Source: a bacterium (GTDB taxonomy: Bacteria; Auribacterota; UBA3054). From it: a DNA stretch of 64,000 nucleotides. Every line of letters starts with the position of its first letter. The first letter of the stretch is position 1. The position numbers and the translations under genes are program-made. This document shows positions 25,331 to 34,047 of the stretch, one piece after another. The stretch is from positions 1 through 64,000 of the forward strand of contig JAGCTE010000071.1 in NCBI GenBank assembly GCA_017963805.1, written 5' to 3'. The notes under the pieces are model-generated. The model did not search any database, had not been told where the DNA came from, and saw only the letters and a program-made list of their open reading frames with translations.

Positions 25331-26074
25331 TCAACTTTCCTCCTCGCGCAGCACGACCTTTTCTATGCAGTGCGCGTATTTGGATATGGAAGTTTGGGTG
25401 AGCTCGAATTTGGTCAGAAAGCGCCGCATCCATTCCGGCATGAGGCGGTCGAATTTAAGTTCAAGGATCGCTCCGGGAAGCGTTATCTGCTCTTCCTCGT
25501 AGGGCTCGAAAAGCTCGTAGGAATAAGAGTGGTCAACGGCCCTCAGGTTGGTGTCTATGGTGAACCTTACTTCGCCGTCGTCTTTCCCGATGAAGGGGTT
25601 GCGGTCGTAGATTACCGTGGTCATTGGGCGGTAGCCCTTGACGAAACAATTATGCAGGAAGCGATGGGCGTTGGCTCTGAGATAATCGGTGGGGAATTCG
25701 ATCTCGTCAAGCGTCTTTTCCCGGTCCATGATCTTTTGAAGGTCGCTTAGCTTCATGGGCGCGCGGTCTTTTCCTACCTGCTGGCGGGAGCGGTATTTTA
25801 TTTCGAGGAAAACGCTGTTTTCGGGAGTGACGTTGGCGTATCCCCTGACGCGGAATTTTCTCCTGTCCTTAAGGCCTATGAGTTTTTCCTTGTAAAGCGT
25901 CAGATTGTCGTCGTCGAAATAGACGGAGCGGATGGTGTAGCCGGGAACGCCCAAACCGTTCGGCTTGGCGTGCTGGTCGGGCTGGACGTAGGGCGAGGCG
26001 AAAGCTATGGCCTTGTCGATAAGATCGAAGGGGAGATAATATTTCAGCTCGTAGCGGCCGTGGAAATTCGCCAT
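25331..26074 (-). CDS. VTC-domain protein (polyphosphate-polymerase fold)
   Basis: 247-residue cytoplasmic tunnel-fold (TTM-like) enzyme. Diagnostic residues: RYELKYYL at the start (basic/acidic tunnel strand), IRSVYFDDDNLTLYKEK, RRKFRVRGY, FLEIKYRSR and LELKFDRLMPEWM. In yeast the VTC catalytic domain polymerises ATP gamma-phosphate into polyphosphate; bacterial relatives occur with CotH kinases and DUF4956 proteins and are poorly characterised. No SPX domain or CotH gene is present here. It is co-transcribed with the HlyD-like protein 3 nt upstream. Confidence 0.88.
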   Translation of the reverse strand: MANFHGRYELKYYLPFDLIDKAIAFASPYVQPDQHAKPNGLGVPGYTIRSVYFDDDNLTLYKEKLIGLKDRRKFRVRGYANVTPENSVFLEIKYRSRQQVGKDRAPMKLSDLQKIMDREKTLDEIEFPTDYLRANAHRFLHNCFVKGYRPMTTVIYDRNPFIGKDDGEVRFTIDTNLRAVDHSYSYELFEPYEEEQITLPGAILELKFDRLMPEWMRRFLTKFELTQTSISKYAHCIEKVVLREEES

Positions 26075-26077
26075 TTC

Positions 26078-27172
26078 TTACTCCTTGCGAAGGGAGTTGC
26101 TAAATTTCTCGTAGAGAGCGCGGAGAGCCGCAAGCGAGGAGTGGAAAGGATCGATCTTGATGGAAGGGATGGAAGCTTCGCCGGTCATGGATGAGATGGC
26201 GGAGAAGGGGACGTCCCTGATGGGAATGAGGGCGTGCACGACGGAAAGGCCCATCAAAGGGACAGGGACGATGGAAACGGATTCCACTCTGCCGGTAACG
26301 GTCAGATCCTCGTTGTGGAAAGTGAGAACCGCTTCCAGACCGGGCTGGATCTCGTTGGAAAAATTGAGCGGAGCCACAACTCTGGCGTAAATGGGATCTT
26401 CGTTCACGACGCGCAGGATGGTCTTGATCTCGGGGTCAAGGGAGACCTGCGTGACGCGGCCGGAAACTGGAGTTGTTATCGTCCTGGCCGCCAGGCGGTC
26501 GTTGACCATCTCAAGCTCTTTCTGAGCGACTTTGAGCTCGGCCTTGGCCGTATTGATGACGTTGGATGAGCAGGCCATTTTTCTGGCGTTCAGATCGGCT
26601 TCCGCCACGGCGATCTCGGCGAAGCGGCTGTTCAGCTCCTCCTCAAGCTGCTGAACCTCGTCGTTGGAGATGTAGCCGGTGTTGAAAAGCTCCCGGCGGC
26701 GTTCCACCAATGGCAGGTAGCTGTAGTAATTCGTGTAGGCCAGCGTGACCAGTCTTTCGCCCTCCGTGACGCGGCTCTGCAGTTCGCCGGACAAAAGATT
26801 GTCAAGCGTGGCCTGGTACATTTCGACCTTGGCCTGGAGCATCTTTTTCTGGGACTCGTCGTAGAGGGAGCGGAAGGTCAGGACGTGGTCGCCGGCCTTG
26901 ACGAGCGAGCCTTCCCTTATGCCGGGCGCCAATTCCGTGTTGACCACGTCGTAGCGCTCAAAACGGAAGGTGGTGACGCCGGCCAGAGCCTGCATGCGGC
27001 CTTTTAGGTGTTTGGCTATGAAATCTCCGGGCCTTTCCTGCTGGATGGTCCACTGCTCGGAAGCTTCGAGCTCAAAGGGACACTTCAAAGCGGCGACGTC
27101 AGTCTGCAAAACGAAATACAGAACGACGCCGGAAAGGGCGATTATAAGGAAATATCTAAGCCAAAGCCACAC
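26078..27172 (-). CDS. HlyD-family membrane fusion protein
   Basis: 364 residues: one N-terminal membrane helix (WLRYFLIIALSGVVLYFVL), a beta-barrel/lipoyl-type start (LAPGIREGSLVKAGDHVLTF), a helical hairpin from about 110 to 220 with coiled-coil character, then RTITTPVSGRVTQVSLDPEIKT, the second lipoyl half typical of HlyD/EmrA/CusB proteins. Such proteins bridge inner- and outer-membrane export parts, yet no transporter or TolC gene lies in this operon. It lies between the lamin-tail PEP-CTERM gene and the VTC gene. Confidence 0.83.
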   Translation of the reverse strand: MWLWLRYFLIIALSGVVLYFVLQTDVAALKCPFELEASEQWTIQQERPGDFIAKHLKGRMQALAGVTTFRFERYDVVNTELAPGIREGSLVKAGDHVLTFRSLYDESQKKMLQAKVEMYQATLDNLLSGELQSRVTEGERLVTLAYTNYYSYLPLVERRRELFNTGYISNDEVQQLEEELNSRFAEIAVAEADLNARKMACSSNVINTAKAELKVAQKELEMVNDRLAARTITTPVSGRVTQVSLDPEIKTILRVVNEDPIYARVVAPLNFSNEIQPGLEAVLTFHNEDLTVTGRVESVSIVPVPLMGLSVVHALIPIRDVPFSAISSMTGEASIPSIKIDPFHSSLAALRALYEKFSNSLRKE

Positions 27173-27187
27173 TTTATGACTCTCAAA

Positions 27188-28633
27188 CTACCTTCTGCGG
27201 CAGGCCGTGGCTAAGGCGGCAAGGGCTAAAAGGCAGAAAGCCGGTTCCGGCACGCTGTTGGTATCGCAGGGCGTGCCGTAGACCGCGACAGAAGAGGCCC
27301 AGGCTTCGGGCTTGGAATTGTCGGCGGTGGGATCGCTCAGCTCCAGCGAGGGGCCGCGTCCGGCGCAGCCGGTGGGCCAGGGGGAGGTGGATTTGTAGGT
27401 GACGGAATCGACTTCCTGGCCGTTGGCGTTCTGGAGGTAGATGGTGTCGCTGTCGTTGGAGAGGCCGAAGTCGAACTCATAGATCACAGCGCCCTGCGGC
27501 AGGGAGTAAACGGTCTCGATGGCTTCTTTGCGGTCGGTGATGAGCAAAAACTCCCCGGCGCCCAGGACGGTGTCCCCGGGGAGGCGGTATTTGTCGTCTT
27601 CAGTCTCGAAGCGCCAGTAGCTGACGTCAATTTCTTCCTCGGTGCGGTTGAAGAGCTCAACGTACTCGTAATTCTTGCAGTTGCCCTTGGAGTTGGTGTA
27701 GGCGGTGTCAAGGCACTGGTACATGATCTCGTTGATGACGACGCCGGAATAGACCGGATCGTCGGTGACGATGTACATGTAGGGGGCTCTGTAGCCGTTC
27801 CAGTATTTCCTTAAGGTGTTGCCGTCGTGGTCTTCTACCACGGCGTAGTAGAAGACGGTCGTGCCGTCAGGGAAGACAGGCAGGGTGCAGACCCATTCGT
27901 TGCCTTCCGCAAGAGTCATGTCAACGGGAGTGTACGAACCGCTTTCTTTGGTGTTGTAGTAGATCTTGGCGCTCTTCACTTGCTTGTCAGCTCTGCTTGC
28001 GTCGTAGGCCCAGATATGGATCTCCGGGGCGGTGACGGAAGTCGGGGCATTGGGGTTGCGGCTGTGCTTTGAGGCGTAAAGGCCGCAGGTCTCAGGGTTT
28101 TTCACGCCAGGAGAGCCGCCTTCGGAGGAACTGACGTTCCAGGTCTGCCAGGAGTTGTTGTAGTCGGCGAAGGGGAAAACCAGAACGTTGGAGTAGGCGG
28201 AGCCGTCCGGCCATTCGCCGCCGTCAGAAATGGTGGAGTATTCGATCTTGTGCTGAACTTTGCCGGTCTTGTCCATAAGGACGACGGCGTCGTCGCTCTT
28301 GCTGAAACCTATGCCGGTGGGGCCTAAGATATTGTCAACGGTGGGATAGATGCTTGTGAAGGCCGCGTCGGAATAAAGGACTACGCATTCGCCAGGGGCT
28401 AACGTGGTGCCGTCCGGAACGGTGAAAAGATTGCCGCCCTCGTCGTATTTGTCATCGCCCAGCTTCCAGCCGGAGATGTCGACGGAGGCGCCGCCGTAGT
28501 TGCAGATCTCGACCCAGTCGTCGCTCTTGAAGGGCTTCTTGGCGTCGTAGGTGAATTCGCTTATCAAAACGTCAGCCATAAGCGAAACGGAGGCCAGGGC
28601 CGCCAGCAGGACGAAATAGGTTCTTTTTTTCAT
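27188..28633 (-). CDS. Secreted lamin-tail-domain protein with PEP-CTERM sorting tail
   Basis: 481-residue surface protein. Signal peptide KKRTYFVLLAALASVSLMA; first lamin-tail (LTD) module at about 22-150 (VLISEFTYDAK...DWVEICNYGGASVDISGWKLGD); a middle beta domain; second LTD at about 290-440 (VVINEIMYQ...YEYVELFNRTEEEIDVSYWRFE). The end has VPEP, a hydrophobic helix and RRR, a PEP-CTERM signal for exosortase processing. LTD proteins are often found with CotH/VTC genes. First gene of a six-gene unit, divergent from the metzincin gene. AAAGGAG lies before the ATG. Confidence 0.86.
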   Translation of the reverse strand: MKKRTYFVLLAALASVSLMADVLISEFTYDAKKPFKSDDWVEICNYGGASVDISGWKLGDDKYDEGGNLFTVPDGTTLAPGECVVLYSDAAFTSIYPTVDNILGPTGIGFSKSDDAVVLMDKTGKVQHKIEYSTISDGGEWPDGSAYSNVLVFPFADYNNSWQTWNVSSSEGGSPGVKNPETCGLYASKHSRNPNAPTSVTAPEIHIWAYDASRADKQVKSAKIYYNTKESGSYTPVDMTLAEGNEWVCTLPVFPDGTTVFYYAVVEDHDGNTLRKYWNGYRAPYMYIVTDDPVYSGVVINEIMYQCLDTAYTNSKGNCKNYEYVELFNRTEEEIDVSYWRFETEDDKYRLPGDTVLGAGEFLLITDRKEAIETVYSLPQGAVIYEFDFGLSNDSDTIYLQNANGQEVDSVTYKSTSPWPTGCAGRGPSLELSDPTADNSKPEAWASSVAVYGTPCDTNSVPEPAFCLLALAALATACRRR

Positions 28634-28663
28634 ATATTGCTCCTTTGTAAGTGGGAAATTAGC

Positions 28664-28669
28664 ATTATA
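28664..28669 (-). promoter_or_regulatory. Candidate -10 box of the lamin-tail/VTC operon
   Basis: TATAAT on the minus strand, 30 nt upstream of the start. The surrounding 28640-28700 is AT-rich and includes a GTAATATTAC palindrome (28686-28695). No convincing -35. Confidence 0.4.
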
Positions 28670-28754
28670 TTATTGAAGCGTAATAGTAATATTACCACAA
28701 AGAAGGAACATAAACAAGACAAGCGGAGGCCGCGCCGGGAACAAACGCCCCCCG

Positions 28755-28768
28755 TTTTTTGGTAAAAT
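28755..28768 (+). promoter_or_regulatory. Promoter of the metzincin gene
   Basis: TTTTTTGG-TAAAAT, the T-tract/extended -10 form common in this window. ACGGAG ribosome site and ATG follow 20-32 nt later. Confidence 0.5.
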
Positions 28769-28799
28769 GGAAACAAATAAAAAAATCACGGAGTTTCTT

Positions 28800-31700
28800 A
28801 TGTTAAAATCCCACGCCTTAGCCGCCCTTTGCGCGGCCGTTTTGACCGCGACGTCTTTCGCCGCGGACTTCTGTCTTACCCTTGACCCCAACGACGCTCA
28901 GGCTTCCAAGCTTTGCTCAGTTTACCCTGGCGCGCCGGAACCGAAAGTCGAGAACGCCATGTATTCGCTTGCTTCCCTAAAGATCGGCGACACGGTAACG
29001 TTTTTGACTCCCCAGGGCGAACTTAATGGCAGCGTCACTTACGCTGTCAAAGACGTGAACGGCATCGTGTGCCGGGCCGGCGACCTTGATGATTTCGCCG
29101 GGCAGTGGCGCGTCGCGGCCGGCCCGAACGTCCTTTACGGCGTCGTGGAAGATCTCAAGGCCGACGTTCTCTATGAGATCAACGGCACCAAGAGCCAGGG
29201 CGTCTATTCGGTCAAGGAATGCTCTTTCAGCGAGCGCTGCGCCGAACTGACCTGCCCTGAAGAGGTGCCTGTCTGGGAAGAGAACTCCCTTATGGGAGCC
29301 CGCGTCATGGACCTGACCCCGGAGCAGGCCGCCTGGGCCGCCAACTGGGACGACGACGAAGAGGTCGAACTCACGATAGCGGTTGTTTTCTCCCCGCTGG
29401 CGGTTGAAGAGGCTGGCAGTCTTGAGGCCGCCAATGCCAAGGTGGCATCCGGCATGGCCTATGGCAACCAGGCTATGCAAAATAGTCAAATCCATGCCAA
29501 GCTTACCTGCGTGGGCACTTACCTCTCTGATTATGAGGAAACGAAAGACTCCAGCCTCGACCTCAGCCGTTTCTCATCCGGCATCGATGGCTTCGAGTTT
29601 GTTCCGGCCTTGAGAAACAAGCTGGGCGCCGATTTCATGTGCTATTGCCCCAAGTATATGACTCCTGGCTGGGCCGGCCTTGGCTATGTTCACGGCAGCC
29701 CGACAGGCTCTGAAGGATCGGCTTACCATGTGGTTCTGCTCAGCTACATAGGCGGGACCAGCTATTCCTGGATACACGAGTGGGGCCATAACATGGGCTG
29801 CAACCACTCCCACGAACAATCCGGCAGCTCCGGCCCCGAGGACGGCGGCCTCTTCGGACACAGTTTGGGCTGCTACTTCTACGCCACGAACCTTACCCAG
29901 AGATGCTGCTCGATCATGACCTACCAGGGCAGCTGGGACGGCCAGTACTGGGGATACAGGGTGCCTTATTTCTCAGAACAGTTCCTCAACTACGGCGGTT
30001 CCGCGGTCTACTACAACAGCAAGACAAGGAACGCCACCACCTGGCAGAAGATCAGAAAATACGCTTCCCTTTACCGTACGCCGCCCGTGCTCTCCGAATT
30101 CAACACCGGCTTCGAAGCTGACGAGGATTATCGCCTCGGCGACGCCACCTGGCAGCAGGGATTGATATCGTTGGGCGCCGTCGGCCAGATCAAGGACAGC
30201 AGCGGCAACTACTATCTCCACAGCCAGGGCGGCAACGGCTTCCAGCAGCCCGTCAACGTCAAGTCCGACAACGGATTCGGCACCTACAAAGTCAGCGTGC
30301 GCGTGAACCCGACCTTCGGCGGCACCTATTTTGACATCAGGGGCGCGAAGGACAGCCTCTGCTACGTCTACGTGACGAGCTCCGGTTCTTTGAATCTTGC
30401 CTGCTCCTCCACGCCGGGCGGCACCGTCAGCAAGGCCACGGCCCTGCAGCAGATCTCTACCGGCTGGCAGGAATGGACCTTCTTCATCGAAGAGAGCACC
30501 AAGCAGTTCATGGGCTGGGCCGTTAACGGCGAATACCATGCCGCCACCGACTGCTACGTCGCCGGCGAGGACGACGTTTACGTCAGCTCCGTCTGGCTGA
30601 AGGACGTCAGCGCGAACGGCGCGGACTTCGACGACGTCCACGTTGACAGCGGCATCGGCGATCTCTTTCTCTCCGCCGAATCGATGGCTATCGGCTCCAC
30701 TATGACCACCGTTAAATTGTCGAACCTCAATGAAAACACCACTATCAAGTACAAAGCCGAGGTAGTCGAGGGCGACGACTATTTCACCATCTCTCCTGTG
30801 GAGGGCCTCTTCAAGGACGAAGCCTTCATCAGGGTCGAAGCCCACGACCTTCCCGCCACTCCCCAGTTCCTGGAATGCGTGGTGGAAGTCGACGCCGGCA
30901 ACGCCGGAAAAAAGAGGATCCGTTTGGGCGCTCCCTGCGGCAACGAAACTGACGGCTACGGCTTCTACTCCGCCGATCTCTCGTCTTTCCCGAAAGGCAG
31001 CCCCGGCGATTACGATTCCCACTGGGAAAACAGCGGAACTCTTGACTACGCTTTCGACCACTATGTGACGGAAGTTCTCCTGGACGAAGATTTCGAAGAT
31101 TATCCCGGCAACACCAACATGGGCGGCATCGGCGGCTGGTCAAGCGGATACGGCACCATCGACCGCGACGGCTCCATCTATGTGAGGGAAAGATTCGGCA
31201 ACAGATACTGCGAAGTCGCTTACGTCAACAACCTCTTCGGCGCCCATAAGAAACTGGAGAAGCAGATGAAGCCCCATTGGTGGGAAGGCCACACCAAGGG
31301 CTATTTCCGCATCAGCTTCGACGCTATGCTGACCGGCACCTCCAGCAAATTCTTCGGCCTCTGGGATCCCCAGATGGTCGAGGGCAATTTCGAATACGTC
31401 GCCGGCAGCGGATACCGTTTCCGCAGCAACGCCAGCGACACCAGCCATTCCGAATTCGTTTCCCAGAACTACATCCCCCAGGCCACCTGGACGAGGATCA
31501 GCATGATCATTGAGGCGGTGCCTGTTTTGGACTCTTCCGACCGCTACCGCCACATCCTGCGCCAGTACAAGGTGGATGGCAAAACCGAAAACTGCAGGGC
31601 CTTCTGCGATCAGGACAGCAACAATGACGCTTTCAACACCCTGCGCTTCTTCCTCTGGGGAAGCGGCACCTTCTGCCTGGACAACCTGAAAGTCGAGACC

Positions 31701-33866
31701 ATCGTCAGCGAAACTGATTACGATATCCTCGACTTCCCGGATGAAGATCCCATGGATCTTTATTTCAACAGCAGGCAGGACGTCGAAGTCAAGCTGGGCT
31801 TCACGGAAGAGATGGCCAGAAAGTACGACATCATCATCGCCGCCAAGATGCTGCTTCCCGCCGATTTCGGCGGAACGCTGACCTTCGGCCAGGACGACTT
31901 CCACAAGCAGTTCGCCACGGAATTCAAGCTCAAATCCGGTCAGGTCAGCGTTGCTTATCCCAACGTCAAAGGCGTGAAAGACACCTTCACGGCCGACGCC
32001 GGCGAATGGTTCGTTTACGGCTACAACATCTCCACCACAGAGAAGAACCTTAGGCAGCTCTTGTGGGACGGCTCGTTCCACAAGGAGAATCTGCCCATTA
32101 CCGGCGCGGACGCCACCACGGCCATCGACAAGATAAAGTTCTCCGTCAGTTCCGGTCAGGCCCGCGTCGGAGCGGTGGACGCCAAGCTTATCCCGCGCAC
32201 CTCTTCCCAGCCGATCGTGGCTTTCAACTATTATCCGATAACCTTGGCTGAGCCGACGGGCGTCATCTGCCTCACCAACGAGCTTCCCGGCGCTACGGGC
32301 GAGTTTACGGTCTCCTTCAAAGACGGCTCGCATTTCAAGGCCGAGCCCGCTGCCGGCACCCTTGGAAGGTACCAGGAGATCAATGTCACGGCCAAGGATC
32401 TCCCGACCAAAGCCGCCTATGTCGCCGACGAGATGACCGTGAGCTGCGGAGATTTCACAAAGACCATCCGCGTGGGCAGCCCGGCGGGCAGCGCCGAAGC
32501 GGGCTACACTCTCTACATGGCGGAATTCTCCAAATTCCCCCAGGGCGATCCCAGGGAATACGACTTCGCCGTCACGGGCGGATCCGACGTCGCTGTTGAG
32601 GTCGAGAACATTTCCGATTGGACGATCGTCGACACGCTCCTAAGCGAGAACTTCGAAGGATACGCGGCCAACACCGACCTCTGCGGCGAGGACGGCTGGA
32701 GCGTGGCCTACGGCGCCGTCGACGTCAACGGCACGGCGATAGTGAAAGAAGAGGACGGCAACAAATATCTGAAGATAAAAGATATCAACAGTCTCTTCGG
32801 CGTCCACAAGAAACTTACCAAAGTTCCCTCCGACGATTGGACCGCGAATTTGGACGGCAAGAAGGGCTTCTTCCGCGTGAGCTTCAAGGTGAGGCTTGGC
32901 GGAACATCCGCCAAGAACCTCGGCCTCTGGACGCCGCAGTGCGTGGAGACGCAGTTCCGCTATGACAACGGCGTCTACAGATTCGCCAGCAACAAGTCCG
33001 ACAGCACCCATGAGGAATTTGTCTCCCTGAGCGCCATGGAGCCGGAAAAATGGGTGAGCTTCAGCGCCGTCTTCAGCGCCGAATCCGTCAACGACGACGG
33101 TGGAGAGCCCAGGCACATTCTGCGCAGCGTCACTATAGACGGCGGCCACGAATACGGCCAGTACCTTTGCGACCAGGCCAACGCAACGACGATCTTCAAC
33201 AACCTGCGCTTCTTCCAGTGGGGCGAAGGGTATCTGGATATCGACGACATTTGTGTCGAGACCGTTGCCGCCGAGGACAAGGACGGAAGCGAGACCTTCT
33301 CGGAAGCTCTCACCGCGACGATAAACAAGGTCGAGCAGGCCTCCGGCGGCCTCTTCTGCGAGATCGGCCTCCCCGAAGGAATGGCCGACGCCTACGACAT
33401 GATCGTCTACTACGCTCTGGGCGTCCCCAACGGCTTCCTCACCGGCGACGTTATCCTTAGCCAGGACGAGGAACACCGTCAGCTGGAAGCCAGGATCTCC
33501 CCGGACGGCGAAGACAAGCTTAAGCTGACCTTCCCGGACTGCCCGGCCGCCGACGCCCTTGTCAGCGAAGAAGCGCCCGTAGGCAAGATCAACCCCGTGG
33601 CTATCAAGTTCAACACCAAGACCGGCAGCAAGGAGCTCAAGACCGTCCTGTGGGGCATGCAGGTCGCTTCTATGGAAGAGGCCATAACCGGGTCCGATGT
33701 CAAGGATACGGAAGCCATAGACAAGGTCAGGATAGATCTCTCCAACACCGGCGACACAGCCGTGGTCAAGACGATCATGGTCCAGCTGATTCCCGTCGTC
33801 CCCGAACCGACTACTGCGCTGCTCCTGCTGGCGCTCCTCGGCTTAGGCTTCCTTCGCAGGAAATAA
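28800..33866 (+). CDS. Secreted metzincin metalloprotease with duplicated C-terminal modules and PEP-CTERM tail
   Basis: 1688-residue exported zinc endopeptidase. ATG 28800 follows ACGGAG and gives signal peptide SHALAALCAAVLTATSFAA. Catalytic motif HEWGHNMGCNH at 326-336 (HExxHxxGxxH) and Met-turn CSIMTY at about 372 define a metzincin, closest to reprolysin-like M12. Two related modules follow, about 760-980 and 1280-1490, sharing DEDFEDYPGNTNMGGIGGWS / SENFEGYAANTDLCGEDGWS, NNLFGAHKKL / NSLFGVHKKL and RHILR...FCDQ / RHILR...LCDQ patterns, probably glycan- or surface-binding. The end VPEP-hydrophobic helix-RRK is a PEP-CTERM signal. Likely degrades host or environmental protein such as mucin (inference). 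Confidence 0.9.
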   Translation: MLKSHALAALCAAVLTATSFAADFCLTLDPNDAQASKLCSVYPGAPEPKVENAMYSLASLKIGDTVTFLTPQGELNGSVTYAVKDVNGIVCRAGDLDDFAGQWRVAAGPNVLYGVVEDLKADVLYEINGTKSQGVYSVKECSFSERCAELTCPEEVPVWEENSLMGARVMDLTPEQAAWAANWDDDEEVELTIAVVFSPLAVEEAGSLEAANAKVASGMAYGNQAMQNSQIHAKLTCVGTYLSDYEETKDSSLDLSRFSSGIDGFEFVPALRNKLGADFMCYCPKYMTPGWAGLGYVHGSPTGSEGSAYHVVLLSYIGGTSYSWIHEWGHNMGCNHSHEQSGSSGPEDGGLFGHSLGCYFYATNLTQRCCSIMTYQGSWDGQYWGYRVPYFSEQFLNYGGSAVYYNSKTRNATTWQKIRKYASLYRTPPVLSEFNTGFEADEDYRLGDATWQQGLISLGAVGQIKDSSGNYYLHSQGGNGFQQPVNVKSDNGFGTYKVSVRVNPTFGGTYFDIRGAKDSLCYVYVTSSGSLNLACSSTPGGTVSKATALQQISTGWQEWTFFIEESTKQFMGWAVNGEYHAATDCYVAGEDDVYVSSVWLKDVSANGADFDDVHVDSGIGDLFLSAESMAIGSTMTTVKLSNLNENTTIKYKAEVVEGDDYFTISPVEGLFKDEAFIRVEAHDLPATPQFLECVVEVDAGNAGKKRIRLGAPCGNETDGYGFYSADLSSFPKGSPGDYDSHWENSGTLDYAFDHYVTEVLLDEDFEDYPGNTNMGGIGGWSSGYGTIDRDGSIYVRERFGNRYCEVAYVNNLFGAHKKLEKQMKPHWWEGHTKGYFRISFDAMLTGTSSKFFGLWDPQMVEGNFEYVAGSGYRFRSNASDTSHSEFVSQNYIPQATWTRISMIIEAVPVLDSSDRYRHILRQYKVDGKTENCRAFCDQDSNNDAFNTLRFFLWGSGTFCLDNLKVETIVSETDYDILDFPDEDPMDLYFNSRQDVEVKLGFTEEMARKYDIIIAAKMLLPADFGGTLTFGQDDFHKQFATEFKLKSGQVSVAYPNVKGVKDTFTADAGEWFVYGYNISTTEKNLRQLLWDGSFHKENLPITGADATTAIDKIKFSVSSGQARVGAVDAKLIPRTSSQPIVAFNYYPITLAEPTGVICLTNELPGATGEFTVSFKDGSHFKAEPAAGTLGRYQEINVTAKDLPTKAAYVADEMTVSCGDFTKTIRVGSPAGSAEAGYTLYMAEFSKFPQGDPREYDFAVTGGSDVAVEVENISDWTIVDTLLSENFEGYAANTDLCGEDGWSVAYGAVDVNGTAIVKEEDGNKYLKIKDINSLFGVHKKLTKVPSDDWTANLDGKKGFFRVSFKVRLGGTSAKNLGLWTPQCVETQFRYDNGVYRFASNKSDSTHEEFVSLSAMEPEKWVSFSAVFSAESVNDDGGEPRHILRSVTIDGGHEYGQYLCDQANATTIFNNLRFFQWGEGYLDIDDICVETVAAEDKDGSETFSEALTATINKVEQASGGLFCEIGLPEGMADAYDMIVYYALGVPNGFLTGDVILSQDEEHRQLEARISPDGEDKLKLTFPDCPAADALVSEEAPVGKINPVAIKFNTKTGSKELKTVLWGMQVASMEEAITGSDVKDTEAIDKVRIDLSNTGDTAVVKTIMVQLIPVVPEPTTALLLLALLGLGFLRRK

Positions 33867-33890
33867 AGCCTCGCTTGGAAACCGATGAAA

Positions 33891-33924
33891 GAAAGGCGCG
33901 CCAGCCGGCGCGCCTTTCTTCGTT
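33891..33924 (+). terminator. Intrinsic terminator after the metzincin gene
   Basis: GAAAGGCGCGCC (33891-33902) pairs perfectly, 12 bp, with GGCGCGCCTTTC (33907-33918) around AGCC, followed by TTCGTT. Confidence 0.85.
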
Positions 33925-33960
33925 ATAAAAAAAGCAGGCTTGCCCTTGCGTCTTGGACTG

Positions 33961-33989
33961 TTGACTTTAAGAGCCTCTTATCGTAAAAT
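33961..33989 (+). promoter_or_regulatory. Promoter of thrS-infC-rpmI-rplT
   Basis: TTGACT, 17-nt spacer, TAAAAT, leaving a leader of about 50 nt before thrS. No T-box or threonine leader peptide is visible. Confidence 0.75.
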
Positions 33990-34047
33990 ATCAATTCCTA
34001 ATAAAAATATATAACTCTCTTTTGAGCAACTATAAAAAGGTCGTCAC

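Noticed and set aside
33990-34047. T-box or leader-peptide control of thrS
   Set aside because: The leader is about 50 nt and shows no T-box sequence or run of threonine codons.
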